Positions 8,588-17,775 of a stretch of 64,000 nucleotides of DNA are shown in pieces. Source of the DNA: Pseudonocardia sp. HH130629-09 (lineage in GTDB: Bacteria > Actinomycetota > Actinomycetes > Mycobacteriales > Pseudonocardiaceae); NCBI RefSeq assembly GCF_001294645.1, contig NZ_CP011868.1:682001-746000 (forward strand), read 5' to 3'. Made by a program: the position numbers and the translations under genes. The notes under the pieces were generated by a model. That model searched no databases, was not told where the DNA came from, and saw only the letters and a program-made list of their open reading frames with translations. Within the stretch, counting starts at the first letter, position 1, and each line of letters opens with the position of its first letter.

Positions 8588-9817
8588 TCAGAGTCCGGCG
8601 GGGAGCCGGCCACCTGCCGCCGCGGAGGCGACGTCGATCTGTCCGGTGCCGAGCGGGTCGGGGAGCGCGTCCCAGCCGTCGGGCCCGAGCCCGATCTCGG
8701 CGTCGGTGAGCAGGCACGCGTCCAGGTCGGCGAACAGGCGGTCGCGGTCGATTCCCTGCCCGATGAACACCAGCTCCTGCCTGCAGTCGCCGACGGCATC
8801 GTCCCAGTTGTCGGTGATCGCGTCGCGTCGGTAGTCCTGCGGCCAGATCTCCTGTGGGAGGAAGCGCCACCAGTGCCCGATGTAGCCGTGCCGGATGAGG
8901 TGTCCGGCCTGGGAGATGCTGCCGATCTCGGTGATCCTGGCGGCGTTCCAGAAGTAGCCCTTCGCCCGCAGGAGCCGGCCGTTGGTCCAGTCACGGGTGA
9001 GGAAGTGGTGCAGGCGCTCCGGGTGGAACGGTGCCCGCGCCCGGTACAGGCACGAGGCGACGCCGTACTCCTCGGTCTCCGGGATGTGCTCGCCGTTGAT
9101 CTCCTGGAGCCAGCCGGGTGCCGTGGCGGCGCGTGCGAGGGAGAACAGGCCGGTGTCCAGGATGCGGTCGAGCGGTGCCCGTCCCTCGGACACGGGGAGG
9201 ATCTCGGCGACGGCGTTGAGCCGGCGCAGGATCTCCGTGAGCTCGGCGACCTGGGTGTCGTGCATCAGGTCGGTCTTGCTGATGAGGATGACATCGGCGA
9301 ACTCGACCTGGTCGACCAGCAGGTCGGAGAGGTCACGGCGGTCGTCGGGAGCATCGGCGTCCACCGGGCGCCCTGCCCGGAAGTCCCGGAGGAAGTTCAC
9401 GCCGTCGACGACGGTGACCATGGTGTCGAGCCGGGCGATGTCGTCGAGCGCTCCACCTGCGGGGTCGACGAAGGTGAAGGTCTCGGCCACCGGGAGGGGC
9501 TCGGAGATGCCGGAGGACTCGATGAGCAGGTAGCCGAACCGGTCCTCGCGGGCGAGGCGGGTGATCTCGCCGAGCAGGTCGTCGCGCAGGGTGCAGCAGA
9601 TGCAGCCGTTGGTCATCTCGACCAGGCGTTCCTCGGAGCGGCTGAGCTCGACCTCGCGGGCGATCTCCGAGCCGTCGATGTTGATCTCGCTCATGTCGTT
9701 GACGATGACCGCGACCCGGCGGCCGTCGCGGTTGTTCAGCACGTGGTTGAGCAGCGTGGTCTTGCCTGCTCCGAGGAAGCCCGACAGGACGGTGACGGGA
9801 AGGCGGGTGTCGGTCAT
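8588..9817 (-). CDS. nitrile hydratase activator, P47K/CobW-family GTPase
   Basis: This 409-residue G3E GTPase has Walker A GFLGAGKT (residues 13-20), the metal-binding CxCC motif NGCICC (Cys72, 74, 75), Walker B-like [11 protein letters not shown] and base-recognition SKTD. The C-terminal CobW domain ([14 protein letters not shown] onward) is complete. In Rhodococcus and Pseudomonas iron-type nitrile hydratase clusters the same family delivers or oxidatively installs the iron site. Here it follows the beta gene after a 95-base gap containing a hairpin. Its position and the iron-type alpha subunit together make this assignment firm. Confidence 0.88.
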   Translation of the reverse strand: MTDTRLPVTVLSGFLGAGKTTLLNHVLNNRDGRRVAVIVNDMSEINIDGSEIAREVELSRSEERLVEMTNGCICCTLRDDLLGEITRLAREDRFGYLLIESSGISEPLPVAETFTFVDPAGGALDDIARLDTMVTVVDGVNFLRDFRAGRPVDADAPDDRRDLSDLLVDQVEFADVILISKTDLMHDTQVAELTEILRRLNAVAEILPVSEGRAPLDRILDTGLFSLARAATAPGWLQEINGEHIPETEEYGVASCLYRARAPFHPERLHHFLTRDWTNGRLLRAKGYFWNAARITEIGSISQAGHLIRHGYIGHWWRFLPQEIWPQDYRRDAITDNWDDAVGDCRQELVFIGQGIDRDRLFADLDACLLTDAEIGLGPDGWDALPDPLGTGQIDVASAAAGGRLPAGL

Positions 9818-9866
9818 CGTCGTTCCTCTCGTCGCCGGAGGCGACCGTGGTGGGAGGTCGTGCAGG

Positions 9867-9898
9867 CCGGGCGAGCCCGTCGGAACGGGCCCGCCCGG
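9867..9898. terminator. intercistronic hairpin between nthB and activator
   Basis: CCGGGCG.GCCCGT pairs with ACGGGC.CGCCCGG with one internal mismatch and a 4-base loop. Being inside the operon, it more likely stabilises the upstream nthAB message or lowers activator expression than fully terminates. Confidence 0.5.
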
Positions 9899-9911
9899 AC
9901 GGTGCGGTGGG

Positions 9912-10547
9912 TCAGGCGGCGCGCTCGAGGTAGCCCTCGAACAGGTCGACGACGACGGCACCGGCGTCGGTGTCGTCGCCGAACAGCTCGGCGGCGTCGA
10001 ACTCGACGTGGTAACTCGGCTCCGAGCCGCCGTCGCTGCGGCCGTGGCCCGCGGCGTCGGGGAAGGGCCAGGTCGTCCCGGTGCGATGCTGCACCGTGCC
10101 GACCTTGCCCCGGCAGAACGCGGGGTAGCGGACGTGCCCGGCGAAGTGGTCGTCGGTGACCCGGACCTTGTCGCCGACCTCGAACGTCTCGCGGTTCTCC
10201 CGCGCGGGACGCCCGGGGGAGGTGGCGGGGAGGGCCAGCGGGAAGGGTCCGCCGGCCGCGGCCTCCAGCTCGTCGTGGGTGAGCACGCCCTTCTCGACCA
10301 TGAGCGTCGCGGCGCCGATGATGTAGCGCTCGTAGTACGGGGTGCTCAGGTAGTGCACCGGCTCGAGCCGTTCGACCGCGTGGCGCACCTCGTCGAGGGT
10401 GAAGTTGCCGTTGGTCACGCCGAGGAACAGCAGGCTGTAGCCCAGGTGCTCCCAGTCGTACTTGAAGGTGTCACCGATCGGGCCGTTGGCGGTGTGCGGG
10501 ACCGGGCCGAAACCCTGCCGGCCCGCGAGGTCGTGAACGCCGTCCAT
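9912..10547 (-). CDS. nthB: nitrile hydratase beta subunit
   Basis: This 211-residue protein starts [16 protein letters not shown], the hallmark beginning of nitrile hydratase beta chains, and contains [21 protein letters not shown]. It ends with the SH3-like barrel ([31 protein letters not shown] ... [12 protein letters not shown]). The enzyme hydrates nitriles to amides; beta-chain arginines contact the modified cysteines of alpha. It follows nthA by 18 bases, matching the alpha-beta order of iron-type clusters. Confidence 0.96.
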   Translation of the reverse strand: MDGVHDLAGRQGFGPVPHTANGPIGDTFKYDWEHLGYSLLFLGVTNGNFTLDEVRHAVERLEPVHYLSTPYYERYIIGAATLMVEKGVLTHDELEAAAGGPFPLALPATSPGRPARENRETFEVGDKVRVTDDHFAGHVRYPAFCRGKVGTVQHRTGTTWPFPDAAGHGRSDGGSEPSYHVEFDAAELFGDDTDAGAVVVDLFEGYLERAA

Positions 10548-10565
10548 GGGGTGTGCTCCGTTCGC

Positions 10566-11204
10566 TCAGGTGTTGGGGTGCTCGACGACGACGTCGGCCG
10601 AGGGCAGTGCGACGCCGATGAGACAGTCCTTGGTGACGATGGACGCGAGTCGTTCGGCGTCCCAGCCCTCGGTCCCCGCCGGGCGCATGGGGAGAACCAT
10701 GTAGCGGGTCTCGGCGGTGGTGTCGTAGACCTTGATCTCGACGTCCTCGGGGATCGTGGTCCCCAGCTCCGCCAGGACCTTGCGGGGCTCACGCACCACG
10801 CGGGCGCGGTACTCGAAGCCCTTGTACCAGGTGGGCGGCAGACCCAGGATCGGCCAGGCGGTGCAGGAGCACAGCGAACAGACGATGACGTTCTTGACCG
10901 TCGGGGTGTCGGCGAGCGCTCGGATGTACTCGCCCTGGGCGCCGAGGTAGCCGTACTGGGCGACGGCTGCGGTCCCGTCGGAGAGCAGCAGCTCGCGGAA
11001 CTCCGGGTCGGTCCAGGCCCGTGCGACGAGCTCGGCCCCGCGCCGCGGGCTGTACTCCTCCTCGAAGGTCGTCTTCCATCCTTCGTCGAAGCCGGTGGGG
11101 ATAAGTCCCTTGGCGTCCAGGGTGTTCTTCAGCGCCCAGGCGCGGTCCTCGACGGGGGCCTGCTCGGGCAGGCCGGTGCGGTTCTGGTGGGCGGCGAGCG
11201 TCAC
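10566..11204 (-). CDS. nthA: nitrile hydratase alpha subunit, iron type
   Basis: This 212-residue protein carries the metal-claw motif VCSLCSCT with Cys109, Cys112 and Cys114. Two of these cysteines become sulfinic/sulfenic acids and bind the metal together with backbone amides. The CSLCSC form with a following Thr is that of iron enzymes; cobalt enzymes have CTLCSCY. WPILGLPPTWYK and the YRARVVREPRKVLAELG segment are family-typical. The GTG start has a GGAG at 11209-11212. Cys positions match the numbering of the Rhodococcus enzyme, so the subunit looks fully functional. Confidence 0.96.
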   Translation of the reverse strand: MTLAAHQNRTGLPEQAPVEDRAWALKNTLDAKGLIPTGFDEGWKTTFEEEYSPRRGAELVARAWTDPEFRELLLSDGTAAVAQYGYLGAQGEYIRALADTPTVKNVIVCSLCSCTAWPILGLPPTWYKGFEYRARVVREPRKVLAELGTTIPEDVEIKVYDTTAETRYMVLPMRPAGTEGWDAERLASIVTKDCLIGVALPSADVVVEHPNT

Positions 11205-11289
11205 GTGTGCTCCTTCGGGATGGTGGTGGTGCGTTCGGTTCGTGTGTGGCAGGTGCTGCGAGACCTGCGCGCGAGTGGCGGGGGCGGCG

Positions 11290-12010
11290 TCACCCCCGGA
11301 CGCCGGAGACGAGCGGCGACGCTGCTCCGGCCGGGCCGGCGAGGGCCGGTGGGGCGGGGAAGCCGCCGACGGCCTGCTCGAAGGTGTGCGCGACCCGAAG
11401 GACGGTCGCGTCGTCGAAACGCCGGCCGACGATCATCAGACCGACCGGGAGCCCGTCGACCAGCCCGGCCGGCACCGAGACCGCGGGGTGACCGGACACG
11501 TCGAACGGGGCACAGTTGCCGACCATCCCCAACGCGGTAGGCAGGTAGGTGTCCAGCCCGGCGTCGAGCCCGATCAGCTCCGGCGCGGTGTAGGGCAGGG
11601 TCGGCATGACCAGCACGTCATAGCCACTCAGCGCCCGGTCGTAGGCCGCACGCAGCTCCAACGCGAGGTTGCGGGCCATGCCGTAGTAGGCACCGCCCCC
11701 GTGGCCGAAGGTGTAGCCACCCGAGAGCCCGACCAGCTTGACCGTCTTGGACAACTCCGACCCGCAACCCCGCCGCCGACTGCTCCAACGCGGCGAGGTA
11801 GTCGACCGGGTCCAGGACGGTGGGCTGACGGGCGTCGAACCCGTCGACACCCGCGAGGACCGTGAGCATCCGTGCGGCGTCGGACACCGTCCGGGTGATC
11901 GGACCCAGGTGGTCGATCGTGGCCTCGATCGGGAACGCCCCGGTGTAGGGGACCAGCCCGTGAGTGGGCTTGTGCCCCACCGTCCCGCAGAACGCACTCG
12001 GAATCCGGAT
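11290..12010 (-). pseudogene. amidase, C-terminal piece (IS-interrupted, deleted, frameshifted)
   Basis: From the IS3 junction the frame reads [54 protein letters not shown]. It continues to [18 protein letters not shown] near 11760 and then jumps frame to [25 protein letters not shown], ending PVGLMIVGRRFDDATVLRVAHTFEQAVGG. Compared with nitrile-cluster amidases of Rhodococcus (about 520 residues), roughly 90 residues between the two parts are missing, so the frame change is the scar of an internal deletion. The fragment is out of contact with its catalytic N-terminal half at 13285-13860. Confidence 0.85.
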
Positions 12011-12039
12011 TGCGGTTCCCCCGAGATCGTGGAGGGTTC

Positions 12040-12948
12040 TTATGCCGCGTCTCGGGTGAGGGCGGCGTTCTCGTAGTTGATCGGTGAGAGCCCGGCGGCG
12101 GCACTGTGTCGCCGCCGGTGGTTGTAGAAGCCGTAACACCAGTCGATGACCGCCGCCCGCGCCCTACTGATGGTGTCGAAGTCGTTGCGGGACAGCACTT
12201 CCCACTCCAGGCTGGAGAAGAACGCCTCCGCCGCGGCATTGTCGAAACACGACCCGACCCGGCCCATCGACTGACGGATGTCGAGCCGCCGACACAGAGC
12301 GGTGAACGCGCCCGCGGTGTAGGTCGACCCGCGGTCGGTGTGGAAGATCACCCCGGCGATTCGGTCCGCCCCGCCGCGGGCCGCCACCGCCATCCGGATC
12401 GCCGCACACGCCAGCTCGGCGTTCGGGTGCAGCCCCGTGGCCGCGCCGAGCAGCCGCCGCGAGTACAGGTCGATCACCGTGGCCAGATACAACTTCCCGG
12501 CCGCGGTGGGGATCTCGGTCATGTCCCCGACCCATCTGCGGTTCGGCTCGGCCGCAGTGAAACCCCGACGAAGCAGGTCCGGGAACTTCGGCGCCGTGCG
12601 GTCCTGGCGGGTCAGCCCGTTGTGCCGCTTGATCCGGCGGGCGACCAGGCCCTGGCGGCGCATCGAGTCCGCCACGGTCTTCTCCGACACCCGCCATCCG
12701 GCCTCACACAGGTCGGCGTGCAGACGGGGTGAGCCGTGTAGCCGCTGGGCGTCGTCGAACGCCACGGCCACGGCGGCGTCCAACGCGCAGCGGCGCTTCT
12801 CGGTCGCGGTGGCACCACCGTCGGAACGCGCGGCGCGGTCGAGCCACTTGTACAGCCAGGAGATCGACACCCCCAACAGGGCGCAGGCCAGCGTGTGCGG
12901 CACCCGGTGGAAGGTCCTCTGGTCGGCGATGAAACGGGCCACGCTCAC
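12040..12948 (-). CDS. IS3-family transposase OrfB (DDE integrase)
   Basis: A 302-residue protein with the rve integrase core: first Asp in [12 protein letters not shown], second in [13 protein letters not shown], Glu in [12 protein letters not shown], followed by the [19 protein letters not shown] tail. The HTH_21 segment [20 protein letters not shown] precedes it. The GTG start overlaps the OrfA stop (GTGA). Its frame is open about 20 bases further upstream, so an OrfAB fusion by frameshifting is possible, though no clear slippery heptamer is visible. Confidence 0.92.
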   Translation of the reverse strand: MSVARFIADQRTFHRVPHTLACALLGVSISWLYKWLDRAARSDGGATATEKRRCALDAAVAVAFDDAQRLHGSPRLHADLCEAGWRVSEKTVADSMRRQGLVARRIKRHNGLTRQDRTAPKFPDLLRRGFTAAEPNRRWVGDMTEIPTAAGKLYLATVIDLYSRRLLGAATGLHPNAELACAAIRMAVAARGGADRIAGVIFHTDRGSTYTAGAFTALCRRLDIRQSMGRVGSCFDNAAAEAFFSSLEWEVLSRNDFDTISRARAAVIDWCYGFYNHRRRHSAAAGLSPINYENAALTRDAA

Positions 12949-13235
12949 TTCGTCGCCTCCTTGACCCACAGGACCACGGATCGCTTGAGGACATCACGCT
13001 CCATCCGCAGCTCGGCGTTCTCCGCGCGCAGCCGCTTGAGCTCCTCGACGCCGCCGCGAGACAGGCCCTCGGTGTCCTCGCGGGCCTCTCGTGCACGGGC
13101 CACCCAGTTGCCCAGCGTGCCCTCGTTGACCCCCAGGTCACGGGCGACCTGGGCGATCGGCTTGCCCGTCTCCTCCACGACCCGGACCGCTCCGTCACGG
13201 AACTCCCGGTCGTAGCGCTTCCGTACCTCTGGCAT
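12945..13235 (-). CDS. IS3-family OrfA (HTH protein)
   Basis: 96 residues. An N-terminal helix-turn-helix ([41 protein letters not shown]) is followed by a leucine-heptad coiled coil ([24 protein letters not shown]), the canonical IS3 OrfA layout that recognises the terminal repeats. It overlaps OrfB by four bases. Confidence 0.92.
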   Translation of the reverse strand: MPEVRKRYDREFRDGAVRVVEETGKPIAQVARDLGVNEGTLGNWVARAREAREDTEGLSRGGVEELKRLRAENAELRMERDVLKRSVVLWVKEATK

Positions 13236-13284
13236 CGCTACCCCTTATAGCTGATGCCTCCCCGATCATGGGGGAACCGCAGAT

Positions 13285-13860
13285 CGAACCACCCTGATCA
13301 CCACCCACGGCCAGATCCACCCCACCCGAGGCCACCAGCGCCGCGCTCCCACTCGACGAGCCACCGGCATTACGGCCGGTGTCCCACGGGTTGCGCACCG
13401 GCCACGGACGCGAGGTGAAACTCGCACCCGAGAAACACAGGTCCTCACACACCGACTTCCCGGTGATCGTCGCCCCCGCCGCCAGCAGCCGGGGCACCAC
13501 CGTGGCGTCCCGGGACGGGACGAAACCCTCGACCGTCGCCGACCCGTTGGTCATCGGCACCCCGGCGAGGCAGATGTTGTCCTTCAACGCCACCGTGCGC
13601 CCGGCCAGCGGCCCCTCGGCGGCACCCGGCACCGACGTCGTCACATACCAACCACCGAGCGGGTTGTCCGCAGGCTCCGACCAGGCCCGCTGGGGCGTCT
13701 GCGGCGCCGAGGCCCGGTAGAGCTCCTCGACCCGGTCGGAAGCAGCCAGCGTCGCCGTGACCGCCGGACCGAACTCCGCCAGCTCGGCCTCGGACAGACC
13801 GAACGCGTAGTGCTCGTTCAGCGCCGCCAGCCGGGCGGCATCGGGAGGGGGAATCGCCAC
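13285..13860 (-). pseudogene. amidase, N-terminal piece (IS-interrupted)
   Basis: 192 residues from the GTG at 13860, five bases after AGGAG, to the IS3 junction. It has [22 protein letters not shown] and the catalytic lysine segment [18 protein letters not shown]. The amidase-signature serines are in [32 protein letters not shown]. The enzyme would hydrolyse the amide made by nitrile hydratase to the acid. The insertion splits it right after the GGDQGGSI motif, so no active enzyme can form. It is the first gene of the cluster, so the IS may also be polar on nthAB. Confidence 0.9.
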
Positions 13861-13910
13861 GGGCACTCCTTCGATCCGGGTATCAAGGAGGTTGGCCCGT
13901 ACACACTCAC

Positions 13911-13938
13911 ATGTCAACAGATTCTGACGCGTTGACAT
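13911..13938. promoter_or_regulatory. inverted repeat upstream of the nitrile cluster
   Basis: ATGTCAAC and GTTGACAT form a perfect 8-bp inverted repeat with a 12-base spacer, 51 bases upstream of the amidase start. Each arm also contains TTGACA, a consensus -35 hexamer, on opposite strands. It is a candidate operator/promoter for the cluster and perhaps for the divergent side. The cognate regulator is unknown. Confidence 0.45.
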
Positions 13939-13968
13939 GATCGTAACGACGCCGAGTACGAGTCGGAG

Positions 13969-14442
13969 TCAGTCGTGGCGGGGCCGTTGCCAGGCCAGCA
14001 ACCGTGCGGTGGTGGTCTGCCGCACCGCGTCGTGCTGGTTGAGCGTCCGCTGCTCGACGACGACCCACGCCTGGTCCGGTCGCGACCGGGACCGGCGGAT
14101 CTCCCGGATCACGATCTCCACCTGCAGGACGTCCCCGGCCCGGGCTGCGCTGGGCCAGGGCACGTCGGCACCCCCGCCGACGATGCCCGTCGCGATGGGC
14201 GGCCCGCTGGTGACCACGAGCCGCATGGTGATCGCCGCGGTGTGCCAGCCGCTGGCCACGAGACCGTCGAAGAACGTTCCCGCGGCCGCGTCGGCGTCGG
14301 TGTGGAAGGGCTGCGGGTCGAAGTCGCGGGCGAAGGCGACGATCTCCTCGGCGGTCAGCTCGTGGGTGTCGGTGGTGAAGGTGGCGCCCTCGAGGAGGTC
14401 GTCGAGCCAGAGGTCGTCGCGGGTCGGGTTCGGCGTGGTCAT
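13969..14442 (-). CDS. MaoC-like (hotdog) dehydratase-domain protein
   Basis: 157 residues with the R-hydratase type hotdog layout: WLDDLLEGATFTTDTHELTAEEIVAFARDFDPQPFHTDADAA, then GLVASGWHTAAITMRLVV and GDVLQVEIVIREIRRSRSRPDQAWVVVEQRTLNQHDAVRQTTTARLLA. The Asp-x-x-x-x-His hydration dyad is in FDPQPFH. Such proteins hydrate trans-2-enoyl-CoA. It lies 41 bases after the MFS transporter start and is transcribed the same way, probably as one operon. The substrate is not predictable. Confidence 0.8.
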   Translation of the reverse strand: MTTPNPTRDDLWLDDLLEGATFTTDTHELTAEEIVAFARDFDPQPFHTDADAAAGTFFDGLVASGWHTAAITMRLVVTSGPPIATGIVGGGADVPWPSAARAGDVLQVEIVIREIRRSRSRPDQAWVVVEQRTLNQHDAVRQTTTARLLAWQRPRHD

Positions 14443-14482
14443 GGTGAGCCTCCGCTCGGTCGTCGGACGGGGATGGTCGGGG

Positions 14483-15904
14483 TCAGGTCGCCGGTGCCGA
14501 CGCCGGGCGGTCGGCCGGTGTGCCCCGCCGCCGCTCGACGACCGTGAGGGCCGTGGCGAAGACCGCCGCGACCAGGGCGGAGGCCACCAGCAGGACCCAC
14601 CCGCCTCGGAGCGCACCCAGCTCCTCGGGCAGCCCGGTCGTGTGGGTCCCGACGACCGACACCAGCAGCGCGACCCCGAGCACGGAGCCGCCCTGGCGGG
14701 CGGTGTTGATGAGGGACGGGCCGGAGCCCCACTGGTGGGCGGGCAGCGCCGACCCCACGAGCGCGGACAGGGTGGGCAGGATGAGCCCGACGCCGAGCCC
14801 GGTGAACACCTGACCGGGCAGGACCCCGGCCCAGTAGCCCTGCTCGGTCCCCAGTCGGAGCAGCCACCAGGTCGGACCCGCGGCGAACGCGACGGTCCCG
14901 GCGAGCGCCACCGGGCCGGACCCGAACCGTGTGGCGAGCCGGCCGCTGAAGCGGGACACCACGACGACCACGAGCGGGCCGGGCGCCAGTCCGAAGCCGG
15001 CGAGCGCCGCGGACCAGCCCCAGGTGCCGGTCAGGAAGAGGACGTTGACGACCAGCATCCCGGCGAACGCAGTGGTGAACGCGGTCATCGTCAGCGCTGC
15101 GGTCGCCACGACCGGGACCCGGAGCACGTCGAGCTCGAGGGCCGGGACCGGGTGCCGCCGCGAGCGCAGGACCACCCAGGTGACGCCGGCGACGGCCAGG
15201 GCGGCCCCGGACAGGACCGGCACCGACACCCATCCGTCGTCCGGGGCGCGGACCAGCGCGTAGGCCAGCGCGCCGACGCCGACGACGAGTCCGGTCGCGC
15301 CGAGCAGGTCCGGGACCCCCACCCGTGCGGTACCGGGCTCGACCAGCACCCGCAGCCCCACGAGCAGCGCGACGACACCGACGGGGACGTTGACCAGGAA
15401 CACCCAGTGCCAGGAGAGCTCGACCAGCAGGCCGCCCACCGGTGGTCCCAGTGCGGCCGCCACGGCGCCGATCGAGGCCCAGGCGCCGACCGCGTGCGAC
15501 CGCCGTTCCGGCGGGTAGGCGGCGAGCAGCAGTGACAGCGAGGTCGGCATGACCATCGCCGCCCCGACGGCCTGGACGGCCCGTGCGGCGACCAGCGTCC
15601 ACACCGTGGGGGCGACCGCGCACAGCGCCGAGGCCACGGTGAACACCGCCAGTCCCACCAGGAACAGCCTGCGGTGGCCGAGCCGGTCGGCCAGGCGCCC
15701 GGCGAGCGCCAGGAAGGCGGCGAAGACGACGGTGTAGCCGTTCAGCACCCACGACAGCTGCCCCAGGTCCGATCCGGGGAAGTCCGCCCGGATCGCCGGG
15801 AACGCGATGTTGACGATGAACAGGTCGAGGCTCGACAGGAACGCCGCCGCCGAGGTGACCAGCAGCACCGTGGTGGGAGCGGGGCTCGCCGAGGTCGCGG
15901 GCAT
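14483..15904 (-). CDS. MFS drug/solute exporter, 14-TM DHA2 (EmrB/QacA) type
   Basis: 473 residues, strongly hydrophobic throughout. Motif A between TM2 and TM3 is LAGRLADRLGHRRLFLVG, and motif C is present in GAVAAALGPPVGGLLVE. The N-terminus SLDLFIVNIAFPAI matches the family D1 motif. The length allows 13-14 helices. It is expected in the inner membrane as a proton antiporter; the cargo is unknown. The open frame upstream of 15904 lacks family similarity, so I used the ATG there. A ferredoxin reductase remnant lies on the other strand beyond it. Confidence 0.85.
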   Translation of the reverse strand: MPATSASPAPTTVLLVTSAAAFLSSLDLFIVNIAFPAIRADFPGSDLGQLSWVLNGYTVVFAAFLALAGRLADRLGHRRLFLVGLAVFTVASALCAVAPTVWTLVAARAVQAVGAAMVMPTSLSLLLAAYPPERRSHAVGAWASIGAVAAALGPPVGGLLVELSWHWVFLVNVPVGVVALLVGLRVLVEPGTARVGVPDLLGATGLVVGVGALAYALVRAPDDGWVSVPVLSGAALAVAGVTWVVLRSRRHPVPALELDVLRVPVVATAALTMTAFTTAFAGMLVVNVLFLTGTWGWSAALAGFGLAPGPLVVVVVSRFSGRLATRFGSGPVALAGTVAFAAGPTWWLLRLGTEQGYWAGVLPGQVFTGLGVGLILPTLSALVGSALPAHQWGSGPSLINTARQGGSVLGVALLVSVVGTHTTGLPEELGALRGGWVLLVASALVAAVFATALTVVERRRGTPADRPASAPAT

Positions 15905-16109
15905 GGGCCGGGAACCCGGACGGCGCTGCCGCCCTGGAGATCGTCTCCGGGCCGTCACCAGCCGTGCGGCGGTGTCGCCGTGCTCGCCGCGGGCTCCCAT
16001 GACGTCCTCGCACCGGGTGCACGAGGTGACCGGACGGCTCGCTGCCGCTGGTTCGTGGCGGGGGCAGCCGGGCCACGTACGTGATCGGCTCGAGGGCGTT
16101 CGCCACGCC

Positions 16110-16453
16110 CAGGCGGGTCCTGCCTGGACGTGTGTCCGGTCGAGGCGATCGTGTCCGACGACGACCTCGAGGGCGACGACGACCCCTACCTGCTGCTGAA
16201 CGCGGCCTGGTACGAGGGACGTCGGCCCGTGCCGGTCGCCGGCACCGAGCGCACGACCGTCGCTCCGCCGGCCGGCGGGGGGCCGCTCCGCGTCGCCGTC
16301 GTGGGGTCGGGCCCCGCCGCCTGCTACGCGGTGGAGAGCCTCTTCGCCCGCCGGGAGCTCGACGTCCGGGTGTCCATGTTCGAGCGGCTCCCGGTGCCCG
16401 GCGGTCTGCTCCGCTACGGCGTCGCCCCCGACCATCCCGGTACCCGTGTCTAA
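16110..16453 (+). pseudogene. ferredoxin-NADP reductase with ferredoxin domain, fragment
   Basis: The frame holds the last cluster-binding segment of a bacterial ferredoxin ([10 protein letters not shown]), a linker, and the FAD-binding GxGxxA motif of an adrenodoxin-reductase-like enzyme ([27 protein letters not shown]). It then reads [23 protein letters not shown] and stops where a full FprA/FprB has about 370 more residues. The first ferredoxin half is also missing. It is therefore a remnant cut at both ends, immediately before an intact acyl-CoA dehydrogenase. Confidence 0.75.
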
Positions 16454-16470
16454 CAGATTGAGGTGAATTC

Positions 16471-17622
16471 ATGGAGACCGATCTCTTCGACGCCGACCAC
16501 GAGGCGTACCGCGAGACCGCCCGAGCATTCGTGCAGCGCGAGGTGATGCCGAATCTCGACCGGTGGGACGAGGCCCGCGAGGTCGATCGGGACACCTGGA
16601 AGAAGGCCGGCGCCGCGGGGCTGGTGGGTCTCGCCGTACCCGGGGAGCTGGGCGGTGCCGGGGTGTCGGACTATCGGTTCCGCTACGTGCTCTCGGGGGA
16701 GATCGCGAAGGTGGGCGCTTCGGCACTGCAGTCGGCGTTCGGGACGAACGACGACATCGTGCTGGGATACCTGCTCGAGTCGGCGAACGACGCACAACGT
16801 GCACGGTGGCTCCCCGGGTTCGCGACCGGGGTGACCGTCGCCGCGATCGCGATGTCGGAGCCCGGCGCCGGCAGCGACCTGCGGGGGATCACCACCTCGG
16901 CCCGGCGGGACGGCGACAGCTGGGTGCTCGACGGGTCGAAGACCTTCATCAGCAACGGCGTCACCGCCGATCTGGTGATCGTCGTGGCGAGGACGGATCC
17001 GGGCGCGGGGTCGTCCGGCTTCTCACTGTTCGTCGTCGAGCGGGGGATGCCCGGCTTCCGACGCGGACGGAAGCTCGACAAGGTCGGTCTGACCGCGCAG
17101 GACACCGCCGAGCTGTTCTTCGACGGCGTCCGGGTCCCGGCCGACAACCTGCTCGGCGAGGAGGGGGGCGGGCTGCGTGCACTGATGCGCAATCTGCCGC
17201 GGGAGCGCCTCGGCATCGCCGTCGCCGCCCAGTACTCCGCCGAGGCCGCGTTCGGTTGGACTGTGGACCACGTGAAGCAGCGTGTCGCGTTCGGGCGTCC
17301 GCTCGCCCAGCAGCAGAGCGTCGGCTTCACCCTCGCCGACCTGCGGACCCGCGTCGAGGTGACCCGGGCCTACGTCGACCGGTGTGTGCGGGAGTTGAAC
17401 GCGGGGACGCTGACCGCCGTGGACGCGACCATGGCCAAGCTGTGGGCGACCGAGATGCAGTGGCAGGTCATCGACTCCGGAGTGCAGGTGCACGGCGGAT
17501 ACGGCTACATGAACGAGTACCCCATCGCCCGCGCGTTCCGGGACGCCCGCGTCCAGCGGATCTACGGCGGTGCGAACGAGGTCATGAAGGAGATCATCGG
17601 TCGGGACCTGACCCGGCAGTGA
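16471..17622 (+). CDS. acyl-CoA dehydrogenase
   Basis: 383 residues. FAD-dependent alpha,beta-dehydrogenation of an acyl-CoA. Segments in order: N-terminal helices, AIAMSEPGAGSDLRGI (FAD/substrate loop), WVLDGSKTFISNG, VTRAYVDR, then QVHGGYGYMNEYPIARAFRDARVQRIYGGANEVMKEIIGRDL. The glutamate of GGANEVMKE is at the position often used as catalytic base in long-chain and isovaleryl types. AGGTGA lies ahead of the ATG. It looks intact amid decayed neighbours. Confidence 0.9.
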   Translation: METDLFDADHEAYRETARAFVQREVMPNLDRWDEAREVDRDTWKKAGAAGLVGLAVPGELGGAGVSDYRFRYVLSGEIAKVGASALQSAFGTNDDIVLGYLLESANDAQRARWLPGFATGVTVAAIAMSEPGAGSDLRGITTSARRDGDSWVLDGSKTFISNGVTADLVIVVARTDPGAGSSGFSLFVVERGMPGFRRGRKLDKVGLTAQDTAELFFDGVRVPADNLLGEEGGGLRALMRNLPRERLGIAVAAQYSAEAAFGWTVDHVKQRVAFGRPLAQQQSVGFTLADLRTRVEVTRAYVDRCVRELNAGTLTAVDATMAKLWATEMQWQVIDSGVQVHGGYGYMNEYPIARAFRDARVQRIYGGANEVMKEIIGRDLTRQ

Positions 17623-17736
17623 CGTCGCCCGGACCGTCCCGGCAGGTGTCGCTGCCGGAGGGTTCTCGGCCTCGGGGGCGGGACCGGAGGGCGTCCGGTG
17701 GGCCGGTTGGCCCCGGGTCCGGTAGCTGTCGGCAGA

Positions 17737-17756
17737 TACCTGTCGTTCGACAGGTA
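17737..17756. promoter_or_regulatory. perfect palindrome upstream of the MarR remnant
   Basis: TACCTGTCG-TT-CGACAGGTA is a perfect inverted repeat with 9-bp arms, 19 bases upstream of the decayed MarR reading frame. MarR-family proteins usually bind such sites ahead of their own genes. The site has outlived the protein. Confidence 0.55.
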
Positions 17757-17775
17757 GTGGTGGTGCGGTCGTTGC

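Larger units (their letters stand above)
12011..13281 (-). mobile_element. IS3-family insertion sequence, complete, 1271 bp
   Basis: The ends are TGCGGTTCCCCC at 12011 and its complement at 13270-13281. Similarity extends to about 25 bases (GATCG and GGAGG blocks conserved). Ends of the form TG...CA and two overlapping frames are IS3-family traits. GAT is duplicated on both sides (12008-12010 and 13282-13284). Joining the flanks minus one GAT restores the amidase reading [16 protein letters not shown], which proves the boundaries to the base. Confidence 0.93.
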
